From Flavobacterium cupriresistens (lineage in GTDB: Bacteria > Bacteroidota > Bacteroidia > Flavobacteriales > Flavobacteriaceae), in the NCBI RefSeq assembly GCF_020911925.1, contig NZ_CP087134.1:2852001-2916000 (forward strand): a DNA stretch of 64,000 nt, given 5' to 3'. This document shows positions 43,722-53,527 of the stretch, piece after piece. Made by a program: the position numbers and the translations under genes. The notes beneath the pieces were generated by a model, which saw only the letters and a program-made list of their open reading frames with translations, was not told where the DNA came from and made no database searches. How positions within the stretch are numbered: position 1 is the first letter of the stretch; every line of letters starts with the position of its first letter.

Positions 43722-46700
43722 TTATAGTTTTTCAATAATTCGAACCTCACCGTCTTTTTCATCCTCGGTCAAAGGAGTTGATTGCTTTTTAGTATATACT
43801 TGTAAGGTCCATTGAATAATTTTGTTGGAAGGATATAACGAAGCTTGATTTTTTAACCATGCTGTTGCTTTTTCTGCTGAAGAAGTTTTTTCAATAGCCC
43901 AAGCGGACACAAGCTGATTTGCCGGTAAAAAATTCATAACGGTATTGTCTATTTTTGGATTAAAAGTAAGAATTTTTTCTAAGGATTGTTTTGCTGAATC
44001 CAAATTATTAAGGCTGGTATAACAGTGATAATCTAACCAGTTTTCAAGTCTTTCATCAATATCTTCCTCATATGGTTTTCCAACACCCAGATTTTGAGGC
44101 CACAACTTGGCATCGGCGATAAATTGTAAGGCTTTTTTGTACTGTTTGTTTTTTATTTGGTTTAATGCCTGCATGAGTTTGGCTTCGTGATAAAGTTGCC
44201 GTCCTATAGTTGCTCCTTCAAACGGAAGAATTTCTAATTTAGTCAAAAACGTATCTGCTTCTGCATATTTTTTGTTTAACAATAAAGTTTTGGCGTATAA
44301 CATTCCCATGATATAATTCGTGGAATGTTGTTTGTAAAAAGGAGCTGCAATGGCCAGCGCTTTGTCATATTGTTTTTGATTGATATAATGCTCTGCCAGT
44401 AATTTAGGATATCTCCAGCTCTGATTATCTAATTTAGCAGCCTGTTGCAGGCTCGATACGACCAATTGAGCGTCTTCTTTCATTAAAGCCGCTTTTGCCG
44501 CATAAAAAGCCGGATCTGCTGGTTGGCTGCCGCATTGTAGAAACAATTCTTTAGCTTTTGAAAGCGTATTGCGATTCCATTCTATTAAAGCCAAATGATA
44601 TTTCAATTGCCATTGCCCGTTTGTTTGGATTAATTTCTCCAGAATTTCAGCAGTTTCAGGACGGAAAGGAAAACTGGTTCCGGGTTGTATTTTACTTAAA
44701 TCAACGGCTTTATTTTCTAAAAAAGCCATCCAATAGATAATTTCAGCATTTGGAACGGCAAGAGCAAAAACTTTTAAAGCTTCCTCTTTGCGATTCAATT
44801 GTTGATACCAAATCCCTAATTCCAAATAAGTTTGTTCCGGCATTTCATTTCGAATGAGTGAAGTAAAATGCACTTTTGAAGCTGCTGATTTTTCCCAAAG
44901 ATATTTTTCAAACCCTGCGAAATGATTCAACGGATCAATGGAGTTTATTTGATTTAATAAAGCGGTGGCTTTTTCGGAATTGTTTTGCAAGCGGTAAATC
45001 ACAGCTAACAATTGTAAACCTTCTAAATTATATGGATTGTTTAGCAGACTTTTTTCTGCGTATTCGATTGCTTTTGCTTGTTGGTTTTCGTTGAAATAAA
45101 GTTTACTCAATTGCGTGTAAGCAGCAGAGCGGTATTCGACACTTGAGGCTGCAATGTCAAAACCATCCTTAGCATCCGTATTATTTCCCAAATGTAAATT
45201 GGCTAAAGCATAATAATAGTTTGCAGCAGGATCGTAAGTATTTATTGCCAAAGCCTTACTTGCGGTTGCAATTGCTTCCTTGTATTGCAGTTTTCTAATT
45301 TGTAAAGAAGCCAGATCGGATAGAGCAGGAGCGTAGTTCGGATCTATTTTCAGGCAAGCCGACAATTTTTCTTCTGCTTTTATGTAATCTTTAAAACTAA
45401 TGTAATTTTTTCCTTGAAGATACAATCCGTAAAGGGAATTGTTGTCAAAATCTTTTGGTATTTCTAAAGGACGACTTAGATTTCCGTCTTCAGGATCTGA
45501 ATTCCAAACTAATTTATTTTCGCCAAGCGTAAGTCTTATTTTATTTGGATTAACCGAAACTTGAACAGAGTCTTTGAAGGTTTCTAAGGTCGAAAGCGAA
45601 ATGTCTTTAGAATAAATTTTCTTTTCATTATCAAAAACTTCGAGTTTGTCTTTTATTTTTTGAAGTGGCGAAAAATAAATTTTCAGCCAGCCGTTTTCAT
45701 TTTTTACATTTATAGAACCATAGTTGTTTGCTTTTACGAAACCTTTGGTCTGCTTTACAGGAAACCAGTATTCGGTCCAGGAATCTGTTTGGTAGGGTGC
45801 AAAAGAGCGTTGTTTAAAAGGAGTAAAGCTACTGTTTTCACTTGCCTGATTGAACAATCTTCCGCTTTGTACTTCAACATATTGTCCGTCTGTATCGGTT
45901 AATAATTTTTCCCAGATCATTCCTTGTTGCGACAGTCCCCAAATCCATATTTTTTTACCTGCTTTATCATCGTGATTGCTGTATCTTCCCATTCCAAAGT
46001 CTTCGTCATGCCAATAACCACCAAAGAAATCAGTATATTTTCCAAAAACATGATAAGATTTATAACCGCCAAAATCATTATTTTTATAGAAAGAGATCTC
46101 CTTGCCATTTTGTTTGTTGATAGGCCAGGCATTGTGCTCACCGTCATGACCCAGGTAGGTAGTGCCCGGATAAATAAACTGCAGATTTCCGGCGGCTTTG
46201 ATTCCCGTATTCATCCAGGTGTAATAAGGCTGTTCGAATTCGGTTGAATTAAACCAAAACGAATTGGTGGTAAAATAAGCCTTGTCTTTTGGCAGATTAA
46301 TATCCAGTTTCCACGACGTACGGGTCAGTAAATCTAAAACCTGAATCACACAACTCACACTTCCGTCTTCTCTGTTAATGGTTATAAAATCAACCGGAGT
46401 AGCACAATTTGGTGTATGTCCAATAATTCCATAATTGCCTTCTACGCCACCGCTTGTCCAAGGTCCACGCATGGCGATATCTCTGAACTTAATTACATGG
46501 TTGTTGTAAACGAAGTCTTTTCCGGTAGCTTTTTCTACGGCTGACCAAAGTTTTCCGCCTACTTCGGGCAGAATCATTAATTTGATATAGTCATTCTCCA
46601 ATTCAATGACCTTCCATCCTTTTTGAATCGGTTTATCAGTAAAACCATCAAAACGGAAGTACGGATAAATTTTGGTGTCCGGTTTCGGAATCGGATCCGG

Positions 46701-46817
46701 ATCTGAGAATGGATAGGTGGTGAATACTTTTTGGTATTCTTTTATTGTTGGTTGGTTTTGAGCATTTGAAAAAAGGCTTCCGAAGAGCAGAAAGGGAACG
46801 AATAGTTTAAGTTTCAT
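43722..46817 (-). CDS. DUF5107-type protein with tetratricopeptide repeats
   Basis: A 1031-residue exported protein (signal to about residue 20, SNAQ). Residues about 30-340 form a beta-rich domain of the DUF5107 type (YFRFDGFTDKPIQKGWKVIELENDYIKLMILPEVGGKLW), resembling the galactose-mutarotase/glycosidase-like superfamily fold. From about 470 to 1000 there are many TPR helices (SLYGLYLQGKNYISFKDYIKAEEKLSACLKI, AAYTQLSKLYFNENQQAKAIEYAEKS). TPR parts mediate protein contact. It lies between the GH123-like gene and the M1 peptidase, so a glycan-linked role is inferred, not shown. The ATG at 46817 is chosen for the signal peptide. Confidence 0.75.
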   Translation of the reverse strand: MKLKLFVPFLLFGSLFSNAQNQPTIKEYQKVFTTYPFSDPDPIPKPDTKIYPYFRFDGFTDKPIQKGWKVIELENDYIKLMILPEVGGKLWSAVEKATGKDFVYNNHVIKFRDIAMRGPWTSGGVEGNYGIIGHTPNCATPVDFITINREDGSVSCVIQVLDLLTRTSWKLDINLPKDKAYFTTNSFWFNSTEFEQPYYTWMNTGIKAAGNLQFIYPGTTYLGHDGEHNAWPINKQNGKEISFYKNNDFGGYKSYHVFGKYTDFFGGYWHDEDFGMGRYSNHDDKAGKKIWIWGLSQQGMIWEKLLTDTDGQYVEVQSGRLFNQASENSSFTPFKQRSFAPYQTDSWTEYWFPVKQTKGFVKANNYGSINVKNENGWLKIYFSPLQKIKDKLEVFDNEKKIYSKDISLSTLETFKDSVQVSVNPNKIRLTLGENKLVWNSDPEDGNLSRPLEIPKDFDNNSLYGLYLQGKNYISFKDYIKAEEKLSACLKIDPNYAPALSDLASLQIRKLQYKEAIATASKALAINTYDPAANYYYALANLHLGNNTDAKDGFDIAASSVEYRSAAYTQLSKLYFNENQQAKAIEYAEKSLLNNPYNLEGLQLLAVIYRLQNNSEKATALLNQINSIDPLNHFAGFEKYLWEKSAASKVHFTSLIRNEMPEQTYLELGIWYQQLNRKEEALKVFALAVPNAEIIYWMAFLENKAVDLSKIQPGTSFPFRPETAEILEKLIQTNGQWQLKYHLALIEWNRNTLSKAKELFLQCGSQPADPAFYAAKAALMKEDAQLVVSSLQQAAKLDNQSWRYPKLLAEHYINQKQYDKALAIAAPFYKQHSTNYIMGMLYAKTLLLNKKYAEADTFLTKLEILPFEGATIGRQLYHEAKLMQALNQIKNKQYKKALQFIADAKLWPQNLGVGKPYEEDIDERLENWLDYHCYTSLNNLDSAKQSLEKILTFNPKIDNTVMNFLPANQLVSAWAIEKTSSAEKATAWLKNQASLYPSNKIIQWTLQVYTKKQSTPLTEDEKDGEVRIIEKL

Positions 46818-46847
46818 AGGGAGCGATTTATTGTTTCGTATTTTTTT

Positions 46848-47150
46848 GCCACAGATTAAAAGGATTAAAAAAGATTTTTTTTCTTTTTTGTTTTTCACGC
46901 AGATTTGGCAGATTTTTTTTTAGCATCTGCAAAATTTGCGTGTTATTTTATCTTTTCATCTGTGCTAAAAACGATTTTGCTTTTGCCACAGATTAAAAGG
47001 ATTAGAAAAGATTTTTTTCTTTTTTGTTTTCACGCAGATTTAGCAGATTTTTTTTAGCATCTGCAAAATCTGCGTGCTATTTTATCTTTACATCTGTGTT
47101 AAATACGATTTTACTTTTGCCACAGATTAAAAAGGATTTTTTTAAATAAA
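46848..47150. repeat. Tandem array of about 135-bp units
   Basis: GCCACAGATTAAAAGGATTA units begin at 46848, 46985 and 47119 (spacing 137 and 134 bases). The first two are nearly complete and include CACGCAGATTT.GCAGATT and AGCATCTGCAAAAT with inverted CTGCGTG arms; the third is cut short. No ORF is supported. Confidence 0.85.
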
Positions 47151-47187
47151 TTAATCTGTGTTAATCTGTGAAATCATTGGCTAAAAA

Positions 47188-47702
47188 ACATTTTCAATTT
47201 GTGTTAATTCGTGCAATTCGTGTTTAATTTTTACTTTTGCATTGTCATTTCCGATTGCTATCAGGATAACAAGATTAAAAAAGATTTTTTGCAATCTTGT
47301 CAATTTCTACGGGTGAGAAATCTCCGAAAGAAACTCCACAATCTTTGTCGAGCTGCTGGTGAAGATTCTTCGTTCCTCAGAATGACAAACTGGGCGGTCA
47401 ATCTGTGAAATCAGTGGCAAGAAAACATTTTCAATTTGTGTTAATTCGTGCAATTCGTGTTTAATTTTTACTTTTGCATTGTCATTTCCGATTGCTATCG
47501 GGATAACAAGATTAAAAAAGATTTTTGCAATCTTGTCAATTTCTACGGGTGAGAAATCTCCGAAAGAAACTCGACAATCTTTGTCGAGCTGCTTGTGAAG
47601 ATTCTTCGTTCCTCAGAATGACAAACTGGGCGGTCAATCTGTGAAATCAGTAGCAAGAAAACATTTTCAATTTGTGTTAATTCGTGCAATTCGTGTTTCA
47701 AT
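47188..47702. repeat. Tandem array of about 237-bp units
   Basis: The segment ACATTTTCAATTTGTGTTAA begins near 47188, 47425 and 47661, giving two full units of 237 and 236 bases and a third truncated copy. The copies differ by a few bases. Each carries CTTCGTTCCTCAGAATGAC and GAGAAATCTC motifs also found in the 59-60 kb array. Short ORFs in the array are not supported. Confidence 0.85.
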
Positions 47703-47714
47703 CTGGATAAAGCA

Positions 47715-50700
47715 TTACTTAACAATAAGCAACCACCCTTTACCTTTAGCGACCGGAATTTCATCCTTTGCCGTAAAAGTTTGCGCAGGCTGGAAATTAG
47801 CCACTTCCAGCGCTGTAATTGTCGCTTTGGCAGGATTGATTCCCAGTTTTTTCCAGTCGATGTTTAATTTTACTTTTACATCAGTATCTGCCCAGCTTGC
47901 GATTGAAATTAAGGCTGTACCGTTCTTTTTGTAAACCGTTGCCAATACTTTTTCGTTAGTTGTTTTTACCGGACAGTTTTCGCTCCAATAACCAATCATT
48001 TCAGAGCCTTTAATGCCGAAAGTATCCCATAATTTCCAGATTGGTCTTGGGTCTGCATTGTGACTCCAAGGCATTCTGTTGGTCATTCCGTAAACCATTC
48101 CTCTCCATGGATTTCCTCCATCTTGCAGCATTTCTCCCATTAATCCAAAAGGAATACCGCTCACTTCAGTTAAGAAAAAGTCAGGATTGTTTTTTTCATA
48201 GTCAAAATACTCTCCAAACCACAGTTTATTGATGTATGGAAAGTGTTCCATATACAAATTAGCACTATTGTTAAAACCATCACTTTTGTTGTATTGATTG
48301 GCACTGTGCAAATCGATGATTCCGGGGTGACCGTCTTTGGTAAGCACTCTTTTGATACGTTTCATGGTAATTCTGTCAAAAGCCACATCGTCAAGATAGA
48401 CACCATCGATACCAACGTTTTGTGTCAGCCAATTCATTCCTTCCACATAATAATTGTGCCAACGATTCATACCGCTGTTTACAATGGCAGCATCTTTTAT
48501 TTCGGGAACAAACCAGGCTGCGATATAATCATCACCCACATGCTCCTGTAGCCAGGAGAATCCGCCTCCTTTACCCGGAGAATAAATTTCGTGACCCAAA
48601 CTTCTTAAAGCAAAAGTTTCATAAGCTTTATTAGAAACCTCTCTTACGGTGTTGTAAATTTTTACTTTTAATCCTTTTTGATGCGCTTCATCAATGTACT
48701 CTTTCATTTTTTTGAATTCAATAAAAGGATAATTAATGTACGGATTAATGGCATTGGCATGGTGTATATTGACTACCGTTGCTCCCGTTTGGGCGATAGT
48801 GTCGAGGTTACTGTATTTATGATAAAACTTCGTGTTCCATTGGAAATCAGTGTCTATTTTGCGAAACGGCGTAATCAATAAATTAAAGTTGTAGTATAAA
48901 ACATCCCCTTTTTTCATTGTGCGATTGCCGCTGTAGGCATTAACCAAAACTGTTTTTTGGTTTGGCGTGATTGTGATTCCGCCTTTGTTTTCGTTGCCCC
49001 AGGAAGACGGTAGCAATAAAGGTTTTTGCAAATAAAAATTAGTGTTTAACGGACGGCTGTATTTTTCATCTCTTAATGAAAACTGCAATCCTGCATTCAC
49101 ATTTCCAATCCAGGCACCATCTTGATTTTTGTGTGCTACATCCCATTTCCAATCAAAAGTCTGAGGACGATCACCCCCTTTTTGACCTAATCCCATCATG
49201 TATTTTGAAGCAGAAGACTGCAATGGCATATGAAAATTAATATCATTAAATGTAGCATCTTCCAAAGCAGTAATTTTTACAGCATAGGATACAAATCCAT
49301 CAAATTCGATACTTCCCATCACATCCATTTGAAGGGATTGTGAGGTAGAGCTACTTTCCCACGAAACGGTTCCGGCTTCTTTTTTCAGGAATTTAAGGCC
49401 TGAGTTTTTCCATTTTAAAGATTCTTTTCCTGTTGCATCTATAAAATGAAATGCTGCCGGAGCAGTCAAAATATCATTTGGTTTTGTACCGATAGAAGTC
49501 ATTTCGGGAGTAAAGAAAGTTTGGATTTGGGTTGGAAAACCATTTGAACCTAAGACTAATTTTCTCCCTAATAAAGAGATTTCAGTATCTTTTACTACTA
49601 ATGGAATGTAAGGTGCAATAACCGTATTTTCCTGAGCCAAAGTTGAGTTTAGCCATTTTAAACGCGTCATTTTTTCCGGAAAATCGATTCCTCCGTTTTG
49701 AGTCACTTCGTTCGTTACTTTTATTTGAAGGGTAATTTCTTTTGTTTTTCCATCACAATTCACGACTGCTTTTCCGGTATAGGTTCCCGCGGCAGTAGTT
49801 TGCGGAATGTCAATGCCACACCACATTGCCTGTACTTTTCCTTTTGAAACTGAAACGGTATTGGCAAATACAGATCCGTCATATCTGGTTCCGTCGGTAT
49901 TGATGCAGTTTAAATATTTAGCTTCAATGATTGCTCCGTTGTTGCTGATTAAATTGGAGAAAGTAACTTTTAAATTAGTAATGTCCTGCAAGGCGTAAAC
50001 CCCCAATTGAAAAGCTAAATATTCCCCTTTTAATGCGGTGTCAGTAAAGGTGTTTTGAACTCCTTTTTGGATCCAGCGCTGTGGCAGATCATTTTTCATT
50101 CGGATTGAATTTAAACGGTCTTCGGGAAAAACGATAAAAGAACTACCACTGTTTTTAGCAATGATGTCCTGTGTTTCTGCCGCTGTAGCAATAACTTCCA
50201 TTGGGTAGTAACTGTTAAAAGCATTTACACTCTGGATTTCCTGAACAGTAGTATTGTCCGCCACAGCTGTTTTTATTTTGGCCAGCCATTGCGCATCGGC
50301 TTTGTATTCGGCTTTGGCATACACTCCTTTTGGATAGTTTGCATCACCTTCATCAATATAGGGCATATAGTACACATAATAAGTCGTCTGACCCGAAACC
50401 GGCTCAAAGAAAATAGTACCGCTTTCTCTCGTGATGTTAACTGTTTTCAGGTTTGTAATTTCTTTTCCGGTGGCATCCTGAATGATAATTCTCTTTTGAT
50501 CGGGATTTGTATCTCTTCGACGCCATTCGATAGTCGTTTTGGCAACGGCGCCAGTACCGGAAAAGACCACCATAGCGCGATGATTTCCTAATTGATTTGG
50601 ATTCCAACTGTCATTACCGTCGGTATATTTTATTTGTTGCGCGCTTAATGGAATACTGATAATGAAAAAATACATTAGCACTATTCGACTTAAAATTGGG

Positions 50701-50723
50701 TTGTTTTTTAGGTTTGGCTTCAT
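47715..50723 (-). CDS. Exported glycoside hydrolase of the DUF6067/GH123-like type
   Basis: A 1002-residue exported protein (signal to about residue 29, LSAQ). Residues about 30-400 form beta domains (TYYVYYMPYIDEGD, FNSYYPMEVIA). The middle/C-terminal part has a TIM-barrel-like stretch: VGIDGVYLDDVAFDRITMKR, GIIDLHSANQYNKSDGF and NLYMEHFPYINKLWFGEYFDY, with Asp/Asp and Glu candidates. I recall this as the DUF6067 group linked to GH123 (beta-N-acetylgalactosaminidase) proteins; the activity here is an inference. It follows the cytochrome gene by 38 bases and ends beside a repeat array. Confidence 0.75.
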   Translation of the reverse strand: MKPNLKNNPILSRIVLMYFFIISIPLSAQQIKYTDGNDSWNPNQLGNHRAMVVFSGTGAVAKTTIEWRRRDTNPDQKRIIIQDATGKEITNLKTVNITRESGTIFFEPVSGQTTYYVYYMPYIDEGDANYPKGVYAKAEYKADAQWLAKIKTAVADNTTVQEIQSVNAFNSYYPMEVIATAAETQDIIAKNSGSSFIVFPEDRLNSIRMKNDLPQRWIQKGVQNTFTDTALKGEYLAFQLGVYALQDITNLKVTFSNLISNNGAIIEAKYLNCINTDGTRYDGSVFANTVSVSKGKVQAMWCGIDIPQTTAAGTYTGKAVVNCDGKTKEITLQIKVTNEVTQNGGIDFPEKMTRLKWLNSTLAQENTVIAPYIPLVVKDTEISLLGRKLVLGSNGFPTQIQTFFTPEMTSIGTKPNDILTAPAAFHFIDATGKESLKWKNSGLKFLKKEAGTVSWESSSTSQSLQMDVMGSIEFDGFVSYAVKITALEDATFNDINFHMPLQSSASKYMMGLGQKGGDRPQTFDWKWDVAHKNQDGAWIGNVNAGLQFSLRDEKYSRPLNTNFYLQKPLLLPSSWGNENKGGITITPNQKTVLVNAYSGNRTMKKGDVLYYNFNLLITPFRKIDTDFQWNTKFYHKYSNLDTIAQTGATVVNIHHANAINPYINYPFIEFKKMKEYIDEAHQKGLKVKIYNTVREVSNKAYETFALRSLGHEIYSPGKGGGFSWLQEHVGDDYIAAWFVPEIKDAAIVNSGMNRWHNYYVEGMNWLTQNVGIDGVYLDDVAFDRITMKRIKRVLTKDGHPGIIDLHSANQYNKSDGFNNSANLYMEHFPYINKLWFGEYFDYEKNNPDFFLTEVSGIPFGLMGEMLQDGGNPWRGMVYGMTNRMPWSHNADPRPIWKLWDTFGIKGSEMIGYWSENCPVKTTNEKVLATVYKKNGTALISIASWADTDVKVKLNIDWKKLGINPAKATITALEVANFQPAQTFTAKDEIPVAKGKGWLLIVK

Positions 50724-50761
50724 TTTTTTGTTCAAGTTAAAGGGAGATATTGATATAAAAG

Positions 50762-51751
50762 TTAATAAACGGCTTTCCATCCATTTTGTTTCCAATAGGC
50801 AATAATGGGTTTGTATGGACCGTATTTATGTTGTTCTTCAGAAAAAGTATCACTAAAAGGACTGTGGGCATAATCGATTGGTTTGCCCATTTTATTTGGA
50901 TAGTCAAATGTTTTGGGATTTGGTCTCGCGTGTATGGCATCATCATTTACGTAAGCGGCAATGTCCAGTGCTTCTGTGTCTGTAAGATAAGGTTTTCCTA
51001 GCGTTACTTTATCGTATGGCATGTTGCTTTTTAGCCACTGGGCTTGTTTGATAACTCTATGCATGCTTGAGCCCGGCTGATAGCCGTATTGTCCCCAAAG
51101 CGGAGGATACACATAACCGGATTTGTCCTCGTTGTATTTTCCTTCCCCATCAGCTCCGTGGCAACGAACGCAGTTTTCGATAAATAATGTTTTTCCTCTT
51201 TCAGGGCTGGCAGCTACATCAGGAAAATCGATTTCCAGATTTTTTGCCCCTTTGAATTGTCCGTCTTTAGGAACAAATTTGCTAATCCATTTAAAGTAAG
51301 ATAAAAAAGCGACCATTTCTTTTCCGTCAAGCGGAAGGGGTTTACCGGAATGAGGACGCATGATGCAATTATTAACCCGTTCAGCAAGTGTGAGTACTTT
51401 ATTTTCACGTCCGCGATACTGTGGATAATTGTCATGCGAAGACATCAGGTTGAAAGCATGCGGTTTTGTACCGGCATCCTGATGGCAATTGGTACAGTTC
51501 ATTTTATTGCCCAAATATTTTCCTTTAATGCCGTTTGGCCCAATATAATAAGCTGTTTTTAGCATTAATTCTCTTCCATATCGAACGGATTCACCAAATG
51601 GATCGTCCGGAATTTTGGAGGTATCTATGGTAATGTAACCTTCATCGTCTGAGGTTTCTTTTGCTAATGTTTGAGAATTAGAGGTATTGCACGAATTGAA
51701 CACTACAATTGGCAGCACTAAAAAGAAACCAATAAGAATTATTTTTTTCAT
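50762..51751 (-). CDS. Dihaem c-type cytochrome lipoprotein (TsdA-like)
   Basis: A 329-residue lipoprotein (NSC lipobox, Cys21). Two haem-c motifs: CTNCH (in MNCTNCHQDAGTKPHAF) and CVRCH (in ENCVRCHGADGEGKY). The N-terminal half, with GNKMNCTNCH, YPQYRGRENKVLTLAERVNNCIMR and GKEMVAFLSYFKWI, resembles thiosulfate dehydrogenase TsdA. Whether it oxidises thiosulfate or only passes electrons is not known. Its place between an ASST-like gene and a glycoside hydrolase is unusual; it may take electrons from a sugar-oxidising or NAD-dependent enzyme, an inference. Confidence 0.85.
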   Translation of the reverse strand: MKKIILIGFFLVLPIVVFNSCNTSNSQTLAKETSDDEGYITIDTSKIPDDPFGESVRYGRELMLKTAYYIGPNGIKGKYLGNKMNCTNCHQDAGTKPHAFNLMSSHDNYPQYRGRENKVLTLAERVNNCIMRPHSGKPLPLDGKEMVAFLSYFKWISKFVPKDGQFKGAKNLEIDFPDVAASPERGKTLFIENCVRCHGADGEGKYNEDKSGYVYPPLWGQYGYQPGSSMHRVIKQAQWLKSNMPYDKVTLGKPYLTDTEALDIAAYVNDDAIHARPNPKTFDYPNKMGKPIDYAHSPFSDTFSEEQHKYGPYKPIIAYWKQNGWKAVY

Positions 51752-52015
51752 GTTTACTAGTTTTAATCTGATACTCGAATACTAAAAAAGTGAATCGCTT
51801 ACGTCATTATTATTAATCCGTTGGTTATAGTTTAGCTAAATGTTTTTTAACACATTAGGAACATAGATTTGGCATTTTACAATTGGAGAAATTTCAAGAA
51901 AATCACATTTTTTTTCATCTCGTCTCCTGTGATTTATTTAAAGTAAAACGCCTTTTTTTAAGCTTTGTCAGCTATGTCTCTATGTGTTAAAAATTAATTG
52001 TGACTAAAGTTTTTT

Positions 52016-53425
52016 TTAATTGAAAAGAAACGGTTTTAATTTTTCTTCCGGAATAAACTCAACGCGATAAGGAGGAATTTCGGACTCTAAAGCCCAAAGT
52101 AAAACTCCTTTTTTATTCGTCAGAACCGTTATATGTCTTTTTGAACAACAGCACAATAGCGTTTCTTTATCAATCATATAAGCACTTCCCATTCTGTCAT
52201 TATAAATTTCTTTGGGCAATTTGATCTGAAAATCCAATTGCGCGGAATTATCTTTTTCATTTATTTTCAAAGCAAATACCGAGGATTGTTTTTTATCAAC
52301 ACCATTATCAAAAAAGAGTAGACTGCCTTCGGGATTAATGTGTGCGGCATGTGCTTGCGAGAAACTAGAATTTTCTTTTTGCGATAATGTACCACCTTTT
52401 CCTAATTTCCAGATCACTTTTCCGGTTTTGGCATCTACTTTCCAAATTTGACCGTTATTGTAAAAAGAGATCAGAAAGTTTCCATCTTTATCATAATTCA
52501 GACTGTTGGCGTGCATCCAGTCTTTTTTGGTTTTCAATAATGCTTTATCTTTCATTGGATCTAAGTCGTCAAAAACACTCCATTTCCAAAGCTGTTTTCC
52601 TTTTTTATTCAAAATAAGAATACCATCTCCATTGATTGTATCACGTTTTTTGCCACCAATAGCCGTTAAATCGATTATTCTTTCATCAACAAACAAGGTT
52701 ACAATTTCATTAGTCGATTTTTTGATAATTTCATGATGAATGACTTGTTTAAAATCACCTTGTCCTTTTTTAATATGTGTTAAAGTGTCTCCCTGTAAAT
52801 TGATTTCCAGAATTTCACTTCCGTAGCTTGTCGGTTCATTGTTTTTTCCTAAAATAGCTATAATGCTTTGGTCTTTAGTAAAATGAGTGACTTTAAAACC
52901 GGTTCCTTCTACGGTATGATACCATCTCAAATTACCTTTATAATCAACAATATAAGCGGTACCCGGCGTTTCTCTTTTGCCCATTAGCAGAAAACCTTTT
53001 TTGAAATTTTGAGGCAAAAGTTCCGGTTTCTGAAAATTGGCTTTAAATTGTTTTTGTAACCATTCGGGTAATTTTCTGGTTTTAAAATGATATATTTTGC
53101 TTGTCTTTTTTTCTCCGTCTGCAACCGTAACCACCTGAAAACTATAACTAGTTTCGGGACTAACGCTACAAAGTATCAAAGAATGTGAAAGTCCTGTTTT
53201 TGAAATTGGAGTAGCTACTTTGTTTTTAATTCCTTTTGTATCAGCCCAATATTCTGCATAAACCGAAAGGTCGTCACTCGTAGTAACATCGATCTGAATC
53301 TTCAATTCGTTGTTGCTATGAGTTCCAATGGCAATATTTAGAATGCGATTCTGATTTTTGGAACAGCTTGCCAATACAAGTAATACCAAAATAAAACTCC
53401 ATTTTACAATTAATTTTTTGATCAT
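52016..53425 (-). CDS. Aryl-sulfotransferase-family lipoprotein (ASST-like propeller)
   Basis: A 469-residue lipoprotein (lipobox LASC, Cys21). Residues about 30-120 form an N-terminal beta domain. The rest is a six-bladed propeller of the arylsulfotransferase type (GTAYIVDYKGNLRWYHTVEG, ILILNKKGKQLWKWSVFDDL). WMHANSLNYDKDGN carries the histidine expected at the catalytic position. Such enzymes transfer sulfate between phenols, but in glycan loci relatives may act on sulfated sugars or serve another role. It follows susD2 by 102 bases, with a hairpin between (53482-53504). Confidence 0.75.
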   Translation of the reverse strand: MIKKLIVKWSFILVLLVLASCSKNQNRILNIAIGTHSNNELKIQIDVTTSDDLSVYAEYWADTKGIKNKVATPISKTGLSHSLILCSVSPETSYSFQVVTVADGEKKTSKIYHFKTRKLPEWLQKQFKANFQKPELLPQNFKKGFLLMGKRETPGTAYIVDYKGNLRWYHTVEGTGFKVTHFTKDQSIIAILGKNNEPTSYGSEILEINLQGDTLTHIKKGQGDFKQVIHHEIIKKSTNEIVTLFVDERIIDLTAIGGKKRDTINGDGILILNKKGKQLWKWSVFDDLDPMKDKALLKTKKDWMHANSLNYDKDGNFLISFYNNGQIWKVDAKTGKVIWKLGKGGTLSQKENSSFSQAHAAHINPEGSLLFFDNGVDKKQSSVFALKINEKDNSAQLDFQIKLPKEIYNDRMGSAYMIDKETLLCCCSKRHITVLTNKKGVLLWALESEIPPYRVEFIPEEKLKPFLFN

Positions 53426-53481
53426 AGGAAAAGCTTCTTTTGTGAAACAGAAAGGTACTTCTTTTGTATGAAATCGGGAAC

Positions 53482-53504
53482 AGACAACGCTGAAAACGTT
53501 GTCT
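53482..53504 (-). other. Intercistronic hairpin after susD2
   Basis: AGACAACG (53482-53489) pairs with CGTTGTCT (53497-53504) with a 7-base loop. No T run follows on the minus strand, so it is more likely an mRNA stabilising or processing hairpin than a terminator. Confidence 0.6.
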
Positions 53505-53527
53505 ACTCCTGATTTTCCTGCTCTTAT

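Noticed and set aside
47211..47764. Short ORFs in the 47-kb repeat array
   Set aside because: They are made of tandem intergenic repeats and shadow text, with no recognisable protein features.
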